Assembly: GCF_020535545.1 (NCBI RefSeq)
Contig: NZ_CP084752.1
Location: forward strand, 682,001 to 746,000
Length of the DNA stretch: 64,000 nt
Direction: 5' to 3'
Origin: Roseateles sp. XES5
Lineage (GTDB): Bacteria; Pseudomonadota; Alphaproteobacteria; Rhizobiales; Rhizobiaceae
A program made the position numbers and the translations under genes. Under the pieces are notes generated by a model. That model had not been told where the DNA came from and did not search any database. It saw only the letters and a program-made list of their open reading frames with translations. Positions 56,479 to 64,000 of the stretch are shown piece after piece (within the stretch, counting starts at the first letter, position 1; each line of letters starts with the position of its first letter).

Positions 56479-56866
56479 TCCCATGGGTTTCGACCCGGCC
56501 GAGGCGGTGCGCGACTACCACGCCGCCATTGCCGCGCTGGACTTCGACGCCATCGCGGGCTTCTTCGCCGAGGAGGCCGTCTATCGTTCGGCCGGCACCG
56601 GCGGCTCCATCGCGGGACGCGCGGCGATCCTTGCCGCCTTCCGCCGCTACTTCGCGGAATTTCCCGACCAGCGGGCGGAGGATTCGCTCATCGAGCGGGT
56701 CTCGCCCCATGCCGCCCGTTCGCTCTGGAGCCTCGTTGCGACCAGCCGGCATAACGGTGCGGTCTCCCGCCGCGCGGGAGAGGAGACCGTGACCTTCGAT
56801 GCGGCGGGCCGCATCGTGCTCGTGGAGGTCCGGGACCTGGAAACCGAAACGCCCGGAGCCTTGTGA
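56462..56866 (+). CDS. SnoaL-like/NTF2-fold protein
   Basis: About 134 residues with the cone-shaped NTF2/SnoaL fold (AVRDYHAAIAALDFDAIAGF, FAEEAVYRSAGTGG, GRAAILAAFRRYFAEFPD). Possible starts are ATG 56462 and ATG 56483 (MGFDPAEAV); the latter fits family N-termini. Either overlaps or abuts the HAD gene. Its stop lies inside the terminator hairpin. Function is unknown. Confidence 0.75.
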   Translation: MASRSDPMGFDPAEAVRDYHAAIAALDFDAIAGFFAEEAVYRSAGTGGSIAGRAAILAAFRRYFAEFPDQRAEDSLIERVSPHAARSLWSLVATSRHNGAVSRRAGEETVTFDAAGRIVLVEVRDLETETPGAL

Positions 56867-56880
56867 GCTCCGGGCGTTTT
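56848..56880 (+). terminator. Terminator of the mutY operon
   Basis: Stem ACGCCCGGAGC with its complement GCTCCGGGCGT, loop CTTGTGA region, then TTTT. The last codons and stop of the SnoaL-like gene form part of the stem. Confidence 0.82.
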
Positions 56881-57143
56881 CGCATTTCCGGGACTGAAGG
56901 TACAAAAACCGGAAAAGCGACATCCGGCCTGCAGGGCCGGTTGATCGGCCGTAGCTTTCCGCAACGATTTCCGCTGCTTGGCCCGATATACTTGCACCAT
57001 GAGACTAAGCGCCTGATGGTTAAGATCACCTGAATCTAATCCGGGAAATTTGCGCGCGCCGCATCCCCGAAAAGCCACAGCCCCCGGTGCAGGGAACACC
57101 GGAGGCCGCAGCTGGAGAAACGGTATGAAGCGGGGCGGCAGGC

Positions 57144-58319
<1,176 letters not shown>

Positions 58320-58321
58320 TT

Positions 58322-58341
58322 ATGGTTACCGAAGATGGTTA
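58322..58341 (-). promoter_or_regulatory. Two CtrA-like half-sites upstream of ccrM
   Basis: On the minus strand TAACCAT occurs twice, 13 bp apart (58341-58335 and 58328-58322), each 7 of 8 to the CtrA half-site TTAACCAT. They lie about 50-65 bp upstream of the ccrM ATG. CtrA drives ccrM in Caulobacter and relatives. Confidence 0.5.
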
Positions 58342-58479
58342 CCAAAGGCTGAAGGCTTTGGAGAAAAAGCAAAAACCGTCCCGTTGCCGCACGCCGAGAA
58401 TAGATGCCGCCCCCCGCCCGTTCCCTTGGAAACGCGCCGTTCACGACCGGTCGAGGCGGCCCTGACGAGGAGGAAGACC

Positions 58480-60150
58480 GTGCGATTTCCCGCCGCCCTG
58501 ATGCTTGTGGCCAGCCTTTTCGCCGCCACGCAGACCGTTGCCGCCGACAAGACGATGATCGTGCTCGACGCCTCCGGCTCCATGTGGGGCCAGATCGACG
58601 GCAAGGCGAAGATCGACATCGCCCGCGAGACGCTGGGCACGGTGCTGCAATCGGTGCCCGCCGGCACCGAGCTTGGCCTGATGGTCTACGGTCATCGCGA
58701 GAAGGGCTCGTGCAGCGATATCGAGCTTGCGGTGCCGCCGGGCGCCGGCACGGAAAACGCCATCACCGCCTTCGTCAACGGGCTCAACCCGAAGGGCAAG
58801 ACGCCGCTGACGCAATCGGTGGAACAGGCGGCCGACATCCTCAAATATACCGAGGACAAGGCGACGGTCGTGCTGGTCACCGACGGGCTGGAGACCTGCG
58901 AGGCCGACCCTTGCGCGCTGGCCTCGGCGCTGGAAAAGAAGGGCGTCGACTTCACCACCCATGTCGTCGGCTTCGGCCTGACGGCGGAGGAAGGCAAGCA
59001 GGTCGCCTGCCTTGCCGAAAACACCGGCGGCAAATATTTCCAGGCCTCCGACGCGGCCCAGCTCGTCGCGGCGCTGACGGAGACGGTGGCGGAAGCGCCG
59101 ATGTCGAAACCGGCGCAGGAGGTGGCGGAGGCCGAGCCGGAACCGGAACCCGTCGCCGCCTTCAACGCGGAATTCGACAGCGTGCTTGCGGAAGGCGGTC
59201 CCTCGCTCGGCGACAACGACAACATCTTCTGGCAGGTCTACAAGGCGGACGCCAATGGCGCGCCGGCCGGCGACACCGTCGAAACCCAGTACAAGGGCGC
59301 CTTCTCCGGCACCTATCCGCCGGGCAAATATGTCGCCGTCGCGACGCTGCAAAGCGCGATCAAGCGTGAGGTTCCCTTCGAAGTGAAGGACGGCGCGGTG
59401 GCGAAGCCCTTCGTCAACTTCGATGCCGGCCTTCTGACGATCACGCCGAAGCGCACGCCTCAGGATGCGGAAGGCGACGCCAATGCGGCCATCGAGATCG
59501 CCTTCGGCGACTATTCGACGACCTATTACGGCACGGCGAAATTCTATGCCTCGGCCGGCGACGTAACGCTGAAGGGCAAGATCGGCCCTGCCAGCGTCGA
59601 AGAGACCGTGACCATCAAGGCCGGCGAGACGGTTGAGCGCGACCTCGTCATCGGCTCGGGCACCGTGCTCAACAAGGCGATCTATGCCGAAGGCGGGCCG
59701 GCGGTCGATTCGGGCGACGTGTTCTTCGAGGTGGTCGAGGCCAAGAAGAACATCGACGGGACGCGCAAGAGCATCACCTATAGCTACGGCACCGGCACGA
59801 AGCTCGACGTGCCGCCGGGCGACCATGTGATGACGGCAAAGCTCGGCTCGACGACGGCGGAAATGCCCTTCTCCATCAAGGCGGGCGAGACGACGGAGAT
59901 CACCGTCAACCTCAATGCCGGCGTGCTGGCGATCACCGCGCCGGGCGCGAACTTCATCGAGATCCTCAGCGCCGCGAAGGACATCCAGGGCAACCGGAAA
60001 TCGCTGTCCTACGCTTACGCCACCGAATGGCAGGATACGCTGCCGCCGGGCGACTATGTCGTCGCCGTCAAATACGAGGGCGACACCGCGCCCAAGGAAG
60101 CGACCGCCACCGTGAAGGCCGGCGAGCGCGCGGAAGTGACGGTGCAGTAG
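58480..60150 (+). CDS. Secreted VWA-domain protein with repeated C-terminal modules
   Basis: A 556-residue exported protein. Signal peptide MRFPAALMLVASLFAATQTV A-A; a von Willebrand A domain (about 25-205) with an intact MIDAS-like DASGSMWG (DxSxS) and TDGLETCEADPC. An acidic Glu/Pro linker (about 220-235) leads to three related beta-rich modules (about 245-340, 420-495 and 500-556), each with a PPG(K/D)Y/H-V-x-A core (YPPGKYVAVATL, PPGDHVMTAKL, PPGDYVVAVKY). GTG at 58480 follows GAGGAGGAAGA. Likely periplasmic or cell-surface; ligand unknown. It is a single gene closed by a hairpin. Confidence 0.85.
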   Translation: MRFPAALMLVASLFAATQTVAADKTMIVLDASGSMWGQIDGKAKIDIARETLGTVLQSVPAGTELGLMVYGHREKGSCSDIELAVPPGAGTENAITAFVNGLNPKGKTPLTQSVEQAADILKYTEDKATVVLVTDGLETCEADPCALASALEKKGVDFTTHVVGFGLTAEEGKQVACLAENTGGKYFQASDAAQLVAALTETVAEAPMSKPAQEVAEAEPEPEPVAAFNAEFDSVLAEGGPSLGDNDNIFWQVYKADANGAPAGDTVETQYKGAFSGTYPPGKYVAVATLQSAIKREVPFEVKDGAVAKPFVNFDAGLLTITPKRTPQDAEGDANAAIEIAFGDYSTTYYGTAKFYASAGDVTLKGKIGPASVEETVTIKAGETVERDLVIGSGTVLNKAIYAEGGPAVDSGDVFFEVVEAKKNIDGTRKSITYSYGTGTKLDVPPGDHVMTAKLGSTTAEMPFSIKAGETTEITVNLNAGVLAITAPGANFIEILSAAKDIQGNRKSLSYAYATEWQDTLPPGDYVVAVKYEGDTAPKEATATVKAGERAEVTVQ

Positions 60151-60158
60151 CAACGGCA

Positions 60159-60180
60159 ACGGCCCGCTCGCGCGGGCCGT
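60159..60180. terminator. Hairpin between convergent genes
   Basis: ACGGCCCGC - TCGC - GCGGGCCGT between the VWA gene and the convergent ABM gene. No strong T-run on either side, so rho-independent activity is uncertain. Confidence 0.5.
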
Positions 60181-60186
60181 CCCATT

Positions 60187-60534
60187 TCATGCGGCGTGGA
60201 AGGTGCGGCTGTCCTGCGGCGCCTCATCGCGGTCGTTGAGGCCATAGTCCCTGATAACGCTGGCGATGCGCAGCCGGTAGGCGTCGAAGACGCCGTTGCG
60301 GCCGAGGGACTGGGCGGCGCGGTGTTCCTCGGTGGTTCGCCAGGCCTTCACCGCCGCCTCGTCGCGCCAGAAGGAGAGCGACAGCAGGCGGGTCGGATCC
60401 GTCAGGCTGCGGAAACGCTCGATGGACAGGAAGCCGTCGATGCCCGACAGCAGCGGGCCGAGATCGCGCGCCGTGTCGAGATAGAGGTCCATGCGGCCGG
60501 GGGCCGGCACCACCTCGAAGATCACCGCGATCAT
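60187..60534 (-). CDS. Antibiotic biosynthesis monooxygenase (ABM) domain protein
   Basis: A 115-residue dimeric alpha+beta-barrel protein of the ABM family (IAVIFEVVPAPGRMDLYLD, FLSIERFRSLTDPTRLLSLS, WRTTEEHRAAQ). Members act as small monooxygenases or haem-degrading enzymes; many have no known activity. ATG overlaps the stop of the NIPSNAP gene (ATGA), so the two are translated together. Confidence 0.85.
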   Translation of the reverse strand: MIAVIFEVVPAPGRMDLYLDTARDLGPLLSGIDGFLSIERFRSLTDPTRLLSLSFWRDEAAVKAWRTTEEHRAAQSLGRNGVFDAYRLRIASVIRDYGLNDRDEAPQDSRTFHAA

Positions 60535-60860
60535 GGCGTCACCGCCGGCGCATGGGGCAGCGAGACGTTCTTCAGAAAGATGCGATCCTCCCTCAGGATG
60601 AAGCGTTCCCGGCGCGAGAAGTCATAGTTCTCCCGGCCGAGCGGATCGGCGGCGAGCCGGGCGCGGTAGGCCTCATAGGCGGCAAGGCTCTCGATGTTGT
60701 AGACGCCGTAGGCCGTCGTCGCGGAGCCCTCGTGCGGGCCGAAATAGCCGATGAGATCGGCGCCGCAGCGCGGGATGACCTGCCCCCAGTTGCGGGCATA
60801 GGTCGCAAAGGCGTCCTTCCTGAAAGGGTCGATCTCGTAGCGGATGAAGCAGGTGATCAT
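60531..60860 (-). CDS. NIPSNAP family protein
   Basis: A 109-residue protein with the NIPSNAP ferredoxin-like fold (CFIRYEIDPFRKDAFATYAR, CGADLIGYFGPHEGS, FSRRERFILREDRIFL). It starts at ATG 60860 after AAGGAGAAAACG. Divergent from the ArsR-type regulator and co-translated with the ABM gene; both products share the same dimeric barrel superfamily, so they may form a mixed complex. Confidence 0.85.
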   Translation of the reverse strand: MITCFIRYEIDPFRKDAFATYARNWGQVIPRCGADLIGYFGPHEGSATTAYGVYNIESLAAYEAYRARLAADPLGRENYDFSRRERFILREDRIFLKNVSLPHAPAVTP

Positions 60861-60923
60861 CGTTTTCTCCTTGTCTGTCGTCCTGTCTCTGCACCGCTTT
60901 TCCCACATTGCCGGACGCGAATG

Positions 60924-60941
60924 CTTCGGCTATCATCGAAG
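60924..60941. promoter_or_regulatory. Probable operator of the ArsR-type regulator
   Basis: Inverted repeat CTTCG-GCTATCAT-CGAAG lying 2 bp upstream of the regulator ATG, inside the 82-bp divergent promoter region shared with the NIPSNAP/ABM genes. Confidence 0.5.
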
Positions 60942-60942
60942 T

Positions 60943-61620
60943 ATGAAAGAAGGACCGGACATTTCCCAGATCGGCGCGCTGATCGGCGATCCCGCCCGCG
61001 CCAACATGCTGACCGCGCTGATGGGCGGGCAGGCGCTGACGGCGACCGAGCTTGCCGGCGCGGCGGGCGTGACGCTGCAGACGGCGAGCGCCCATCTCGC
61101 CAAGCTCGAGGCCGGCGGCCTGATTGCCCAGCGCAAGCAGGGCCGGCACCGCTATTTCGGGCTCGCCGACGACGAGGTGGGGCTGCTGCTGGAGGGGATC
61201 ATGGGCTTTGCGGCAAACCGCGGCCTGCTGCGCACCCGCCCCGGCCCGAAGGATCCGGCGCTGCGCAAGGCGCGCGTCTGCTACAACCACCTGGCCGGCG
61301 ACTATGGCGTGCGTCTCCTCGACCGGCTGGTCGCCGACGGCGACGTGACGCTGGATGGCGAGGAGGCCGCGCTGACGCCCTCAGGCGAAACGCGCATTGC
61401 CGCCCTCGGCATCGACGTGCCGGCCCTCAAGGCCCAGCGCCGGCCGCTCTGCCGCACCTGCCTCGACTGGAGCGAGCGCCGCTCGCACCTTGCCGGCTCG
61501 CTCGGCGAGGCCCTGCTCGCCCGCTTCATCGCCAACGGCTGGGCGAAGCGCGAGAAGGACAGCCGCGCCATCCGCTTCACCGGAGAAGGCGAGCGAACGT
61601 TCATGGCGCTGTTTCCGTAA
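60943..61620 (+). CDS. ArsR-type winged-helix transcriptional regulator
   Basis: A 225-residue regulator. The N-terminal ArsR winged helix (about 8-90; LIGDPARANMLTALM, GVTLQTASAHLAKLEAGGLI) is followed by an additional domain (about 100-225) with CYNHLAGDYGVRLL and CRTCLDWSERRSHLAGSLG, in which clustered cysteines (CRTC) could bind metal or sense redox. ATG at 60943. It probably represses itself and the divergent NIPSNAP/ABM operon through the overlapping palindrome. Confidence 0.88.
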   Translation: MKEGPDISQIGALIGDPARANMLTALMGGQALTATELAGAAGVTLQTASAHLAKLEAGGLIAQRKQGRHRYFGLADDEVGLLLEGIMGFAANRGLLRTRPGPKDPALRKARVCYNHLAGDYGVRLLDRLVADGDVTLDGEEAALTPSGETRIAALGIDVPALKAQRRPLCRTCLDWSERRSHLAGSLGEALLARFIANGWAKREKDSRAIRFTGEGERTFMALFP

Positions 61621-61818
61621 GAGGACGCCGGCCGTTTCCCGCCCGAAAACCGCCGCCGCATAGCTCTTCTCCCGAATCCGCAATTGTCCCGCGGGCCCCT
61701 TTCGTGTAGGGAACCGGCGGCTTTACGGGCGCGTATGCGCCCTCCCTCTCCCGCAGTTCCGGACCCACGGCCTTGCCGGTCGCGTCCGTGAACCGGCCCC
61801 TAGGAAAGACAGGCGTTC

Positions 61819-62508
61819 ATGAACGGTTTCGATCTCATCATCTTCGACTGCGACGGCGTTCTGGTCGATTCGGAAATCATCGCGGCGGAAGTGGAATCGG
61901 CGCTGCTGACGGATGCCGGCTATCCGATCAGCGTGGAAGAAATGGGCGAGCGTTTTGCCGGCATGACCTGGCACAACATCCTCCTCGCGGTCGAGCGCGA
62001 GGCCGCCATTCCGCTCTCCGCCACCCTGCTCGACAAGTCGGAAAAGCTGCTCGACGCGCGCCTTGCCCAGGAGGTGAAGGTGATCGACGGCGTGAAGGCC
62101 ATGCTCTCGCGCATCCGCAAGCCCTATTGCATCTGCTCGAATTCCGCCGCGCACCGTCTCGACATGATGCTGACCAAGGTCGGCCTGCGCGAGGTCTTCG
62201 GTCCCTATGTCTATTCCGCCAAGGACCTCGGCGCGGACCGCGTCAAGCCGAAGCCGGACATCTTCCTGCACGGCGCCAAGCAGTTCGGCGCAGACCCGGC
62301 CCGCACGCTGGTCATCGAGGATTCCGTGCATGGCATCGCCGGCGCCCGCGCCGCCGGCATGCGCGTCGTCGGCTTTACCGGCGCTTCGCACACCTATCCC
62401 TCGCACGCCGACCGCCTGACGGAAGCGGGCGCGGAGACCGTCATCTCGCGCATGAGCGAACTGCCCGGCACCATCGCCGCCCTGGCGGAGTGGCAGGAAG
62501 CCATCTGA
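61819..62508 (+). CDS. HAD-IA phosphatase (CbbY/Gph-like)
   Basis: A 229-residue HAD-IA hydrolase. Motif I is FDCDGVLVDSE (DxDGxxxDSE), with a helical cap (about 15-85), CSNS (motif II), KPKPDIFL (motif III) and VIEDSVHG (motif IV). This pattern fits beta-phosphoglucomutase/phosphoglycolate phosphatase-like enzymes. ATG at 61819 after GGAAAGACAGGC. It is monocistronic, closed by the bidirectional terminator. Confidence 0.9.
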   Translation: MNGFDLIIFDCDGVLVDSEIIAAEVESALLTDAGYPISVEEMGERFAGMTWHNILLAVEREAAIPLSATLLDKSEKLLDARLAQEVKVIDGVKAMLSRIRKPYCICSNSAAHRLDMMLTKVGLREVFGPYVYSAKDLGADRVKPKPDIFLHGAKQFGADPARTLVIEDSVHGIAGARAAGMRVVGFTGASHTYPSHADRLTEAGAETVISRMSELPGTIAALAEWQEAI

Positions 62509-62528
62509 CCTTTTTTCCTTCCGGAAAA

Positions 62529-62565
62529 CACAAAGGCCGCGGAGATCTCTTCCGCGGCCTTTGTG
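62529..62565. terminator. Bidirectional terminator
   Basis: A 15-bp perfect stem, CACAAAGGCCGCGGA with TCCGCGGCCTTTGTG, between two convergent genes (HAD and lipoprotein). Confidence 0.8.
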
Positions 62566-62584
62566 TTCTGGGCTGATCGGCCCG

Positions 62585-63160
62585 TTATTTTTTCTTCTTC
62601 TTCACCGGCCCGTCCTCGAAGCCGACATAGACCTTGATGAAGCCGCCCGAGCCGCCGGGCACCGTGATGTTGCTTCTCGTGTAGACGAACTGGGTGCCGG
62701 TGCCATCGGCCGGGATCGTCACCGGGAACTGCTCCAGCTCCGAATAGAGCGGCGTGCTGCCGTCGAGCACCGCGACGCGGATCGGCACGTTGACCGTGCC
62801 GCCGGCGCCGGCCGGGCCGACCACGAGGCGGCCCTGAACCATGACCGTCATGACGAGCTGGCTTTCGTTCAGCACGCACTGGCGCGTCGTGTCGGCGAGC
62901 GTCACCTGATAGGCGAGGCTCTGCGGATCGTCCTTGGCGCCCTTGCCGTAGCGCTTCAGAACGGCCGTGCTTTCGCGCAGGAAGACCTGCGGGCACGACC
63001 CCTGCACCACGGCGACCTGGGTCTTCTGCTGATGCGCCGTCTCGACGCCGGACGGATCGCTCGTCACGCCGAGATCGGCGGGCTTGTCGGTCTGGCTGCA
63101 GCCGGCGACGACGGCGAGAAGGGAGATGCCGAGAAAGCGGCGGATGGTCATTCCAAACAC
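62585..63160 (-). CDS. Lipoprotein of unknown function (191 aa)
   Basis: Signal peptide with lipobox Val-Ala-Gly-Cys (Cys at 21), then a beta-rich domain (QVAVVQGSCPQVFLREST, LAYQVTLADTTRQCVLNESQ, RLVVGPAGAGGTVNVPIRVA) with two Cys that could pair, ending in a lysine run (KKKKK). ATG at 63160, or 63151 (MTIRRFLG). No family is confidently recognised; probably an outer- or inner-membrane-anchored periplasmic protein. It is convergent with the HAD gene. Confidence 0.8.
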   Translation of the reverse strand: MFGMTIRRFLGISLLAVVAGCSQTDKPADLGVTSDPSGVETAHQQKTQVAVVQGSCPQVFLRESTAVLKRYGKGAKDDPQSLAYQVTLADTTRQCVLNESQLVMTVMVQGRLVVGPAGAGGTVNVPIRVAVLDGSTPLYSELEQFPVTIPADGTGTQFVYTRSNITVPGGSGGFIKVYVGFEDGPVKKKKK

Positions 63161-63469
63161 GTTACGTTCTACCCCTGCGATCAGGCCCCGCCTCCGGCGT
63201 GCAAGCCTTTCGGAACTCGTTTTACGGGCCTTTTCACGACCCTAGGCGATGGTCTATAGCAGCGGCGCGGCGAAAAATCGATTGTCGAATGAAACCGCCC
63301 GCAGAATTTCGGAGAGGCCTGCCCGGCACCGGGCGGGCAGGACGCAACGGCATTGCCACGATCCGCCGCAAAAAGACCTGCGGCATGCGTGGCCTTTCGG
63401 GTAGGGTCGGAAGCACGATGGCAGGAAAGCGACCGAGCGACCGGCGAACGGTTCCCCACCCCGGATCCA

Positions 63470-63514
63470 GGCCCAATAAATCCGGGCCCAACAAATACAG
63501 GCCCAACAAATCCA
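63470..63514 (+). repeat. Triple 15-bp tandem repeat before thrC
   Basis: Three consecutive units GGCCCAATAAATCCG, GGCCCAACAAATACA and GGCCCAACAAATCCA, ending 13 bp before the thrC start codon. Confidence 0.7.
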
Positions 63515-63527
63515 AGGACGTGTGAAC

Positions 63528-64000
63528 GTGGACTATGTTTCGACGCGGGGCGAAGCCCCTTCCCTCGGTTTCTCCGACGCGCTTCTGGCGGGCCTTGCCC
63601 GGGACGGCGGCCTCTATGTGCCGCGCGAATGGCCGACCTTCTCCAAGAAGGACATCCGCGCCCTGCGCGGCAAATCCTACCAGGAGATCGCCTTCACGGT
63701 TCTGCTGCCCTTCGTCGAGGGCGACATTCCCGCCGACAAGTTCCGGGCGATGATCGACGAGGCCTATGCCACCTTCCGCCATCCGGCCATCGCGCCGCTC
63801 GTGCAGACCGGGCCGAACGCCTTCGTCATGGAGCTCTTCCACGGCACGACGCTCGCCTTCAAGGACGTGGCGATGCAGCTTCTCGCCCGCCTGATGGACC
63901 ATGCGCTGGCCGCGCGCGGCGAGCGCGCCACCATCGTCGGCGCCACGTCGGGCGATACCGGGGGCGCGGCCATCGACGCCTTTGCCGGGCGTGAACGCAC
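63528..64000 (+). CDS. thrC: Threonine synthase (3' end outside window)
   Basis: The PLP enzyme that converts O-phosphohomoserine to threonine. GTG at 63528 begins MDYVSTRGEAPSLGFSDALL, the family N-terminus (an upstream in-frame GTG at 63522 adds two residues). Visible motifs are GLARDGGLYVPREWP and FHGTTLAFKDVAMQ, whose Lys forms the Schiff base, followed by ATIVGATSGDTGGAA, which binds PLP phosphate. The frame is still open at the right edge (158 residues of about 465). Confidence 0.95.
   Translation, partial: MDYVSTRGEAPSLGFSDALLAGLARDGGLYVPREWPTFSKKDIRALRGKSYQEIAFTVLLPFVEGDIPADKFRAMIDEAYATFRHPAIAPLVQTGPNAFVMELFHGTTLAFKDVAMQLLARLMDHALAARGERATIVGATSGDTGGAAIDAFAGRER

Overview
The window looks like a chromosomal segment of a Rhizobiaceae alphaproteobacterium (Ensifer/Sinorhizobium, Shinella or Rhizobium type; genus not resolved by eye). 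The evidence is high GC with dense coding, a betI-betC-betB-betA order with a choline-sulfatase gene, a [4Fe-4S]-type CysH followed by CysD and CysN, a cell-cycle CcrM methyltransferase, and the order ccrM ... HAD-mutY / dciA-dsbA-smc ... ppdK. thrC is cut by the right edge.

Region by region. 1-10.6 kb: a DUF3750 protein; an ECF41-type sigma factor (apparently frameshifted) divergent from a carboxymuconolactone-decarboxylase-like gene, with a matching promoter on each strand; an MFS transporter; a PAS-GGDEF cyclase; a quinone oxidoreductase; an EAL-CBS-GGDEF protein; a fluoride riboswitch controlling crcB plus an EamA gene; a thiolase-like protein; an HdeD-like protein. 10.7-16.2 kb: betICBA, which turns choline-O-sulfate and choline into glycine betaine. 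16.3-17 kb: a TumE-like toxin-antitoxin pair with two palindromic operators. 17.1-20.4 kb: cysH, cysD and cysN for sulfate assimilation, with no stop codon between cysH and cysD. 20.5-26.3 kb: small or solitary genes, tRNA-Pro(CGG), two unlisted micro-proteins, an SDR that lacks the usual catalytic Tyr/Lys, and a frameshifted glyoxalase-related gene.

26.35-39.84 kb is a clearly lower-GC insertion. Its left edge truncates a VOC-family gene. It carries nine genes, all on the + strand: a GT2-GT9 glycosyltransferase fusion, hldE, hldD, an AGE-family isomerase/epimerase, gmhB, a 1142-residue GT2-(DUF4214-like)x3-GT9 fusion, a short helical protein, a GSCFA protein and a WcbI-like protein. Together they read as a self-contained locus that makes ADP-heptose and assembles, and possibly acylates, a heptose-containing glycan. 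No flippase, ABC exporter, polymerase or gmhA is present. This is the most unusual part of the window.

39.84-64 kb returns to core chromosome: tRNA-Gln(TTG), a cupin and an MBL hydrolase, a DUF1499 protein, ppdK, a patatin with a large membrane insert, smc, dsbA, dciA, mutY, ccrM (with CtrA-like half-sites upstream), a VWA protein with repeated C-terminal modules, an ABM/NIPSNAP pair divergent from an ArsR-type regulator, a HAD phosphatase, a lipoprotein, and the start of thrC. One dispersed repeat occurs in opposite orientations at 20.45 and 41.7 kb. All assignments come from reading the sequence; no database search was run.
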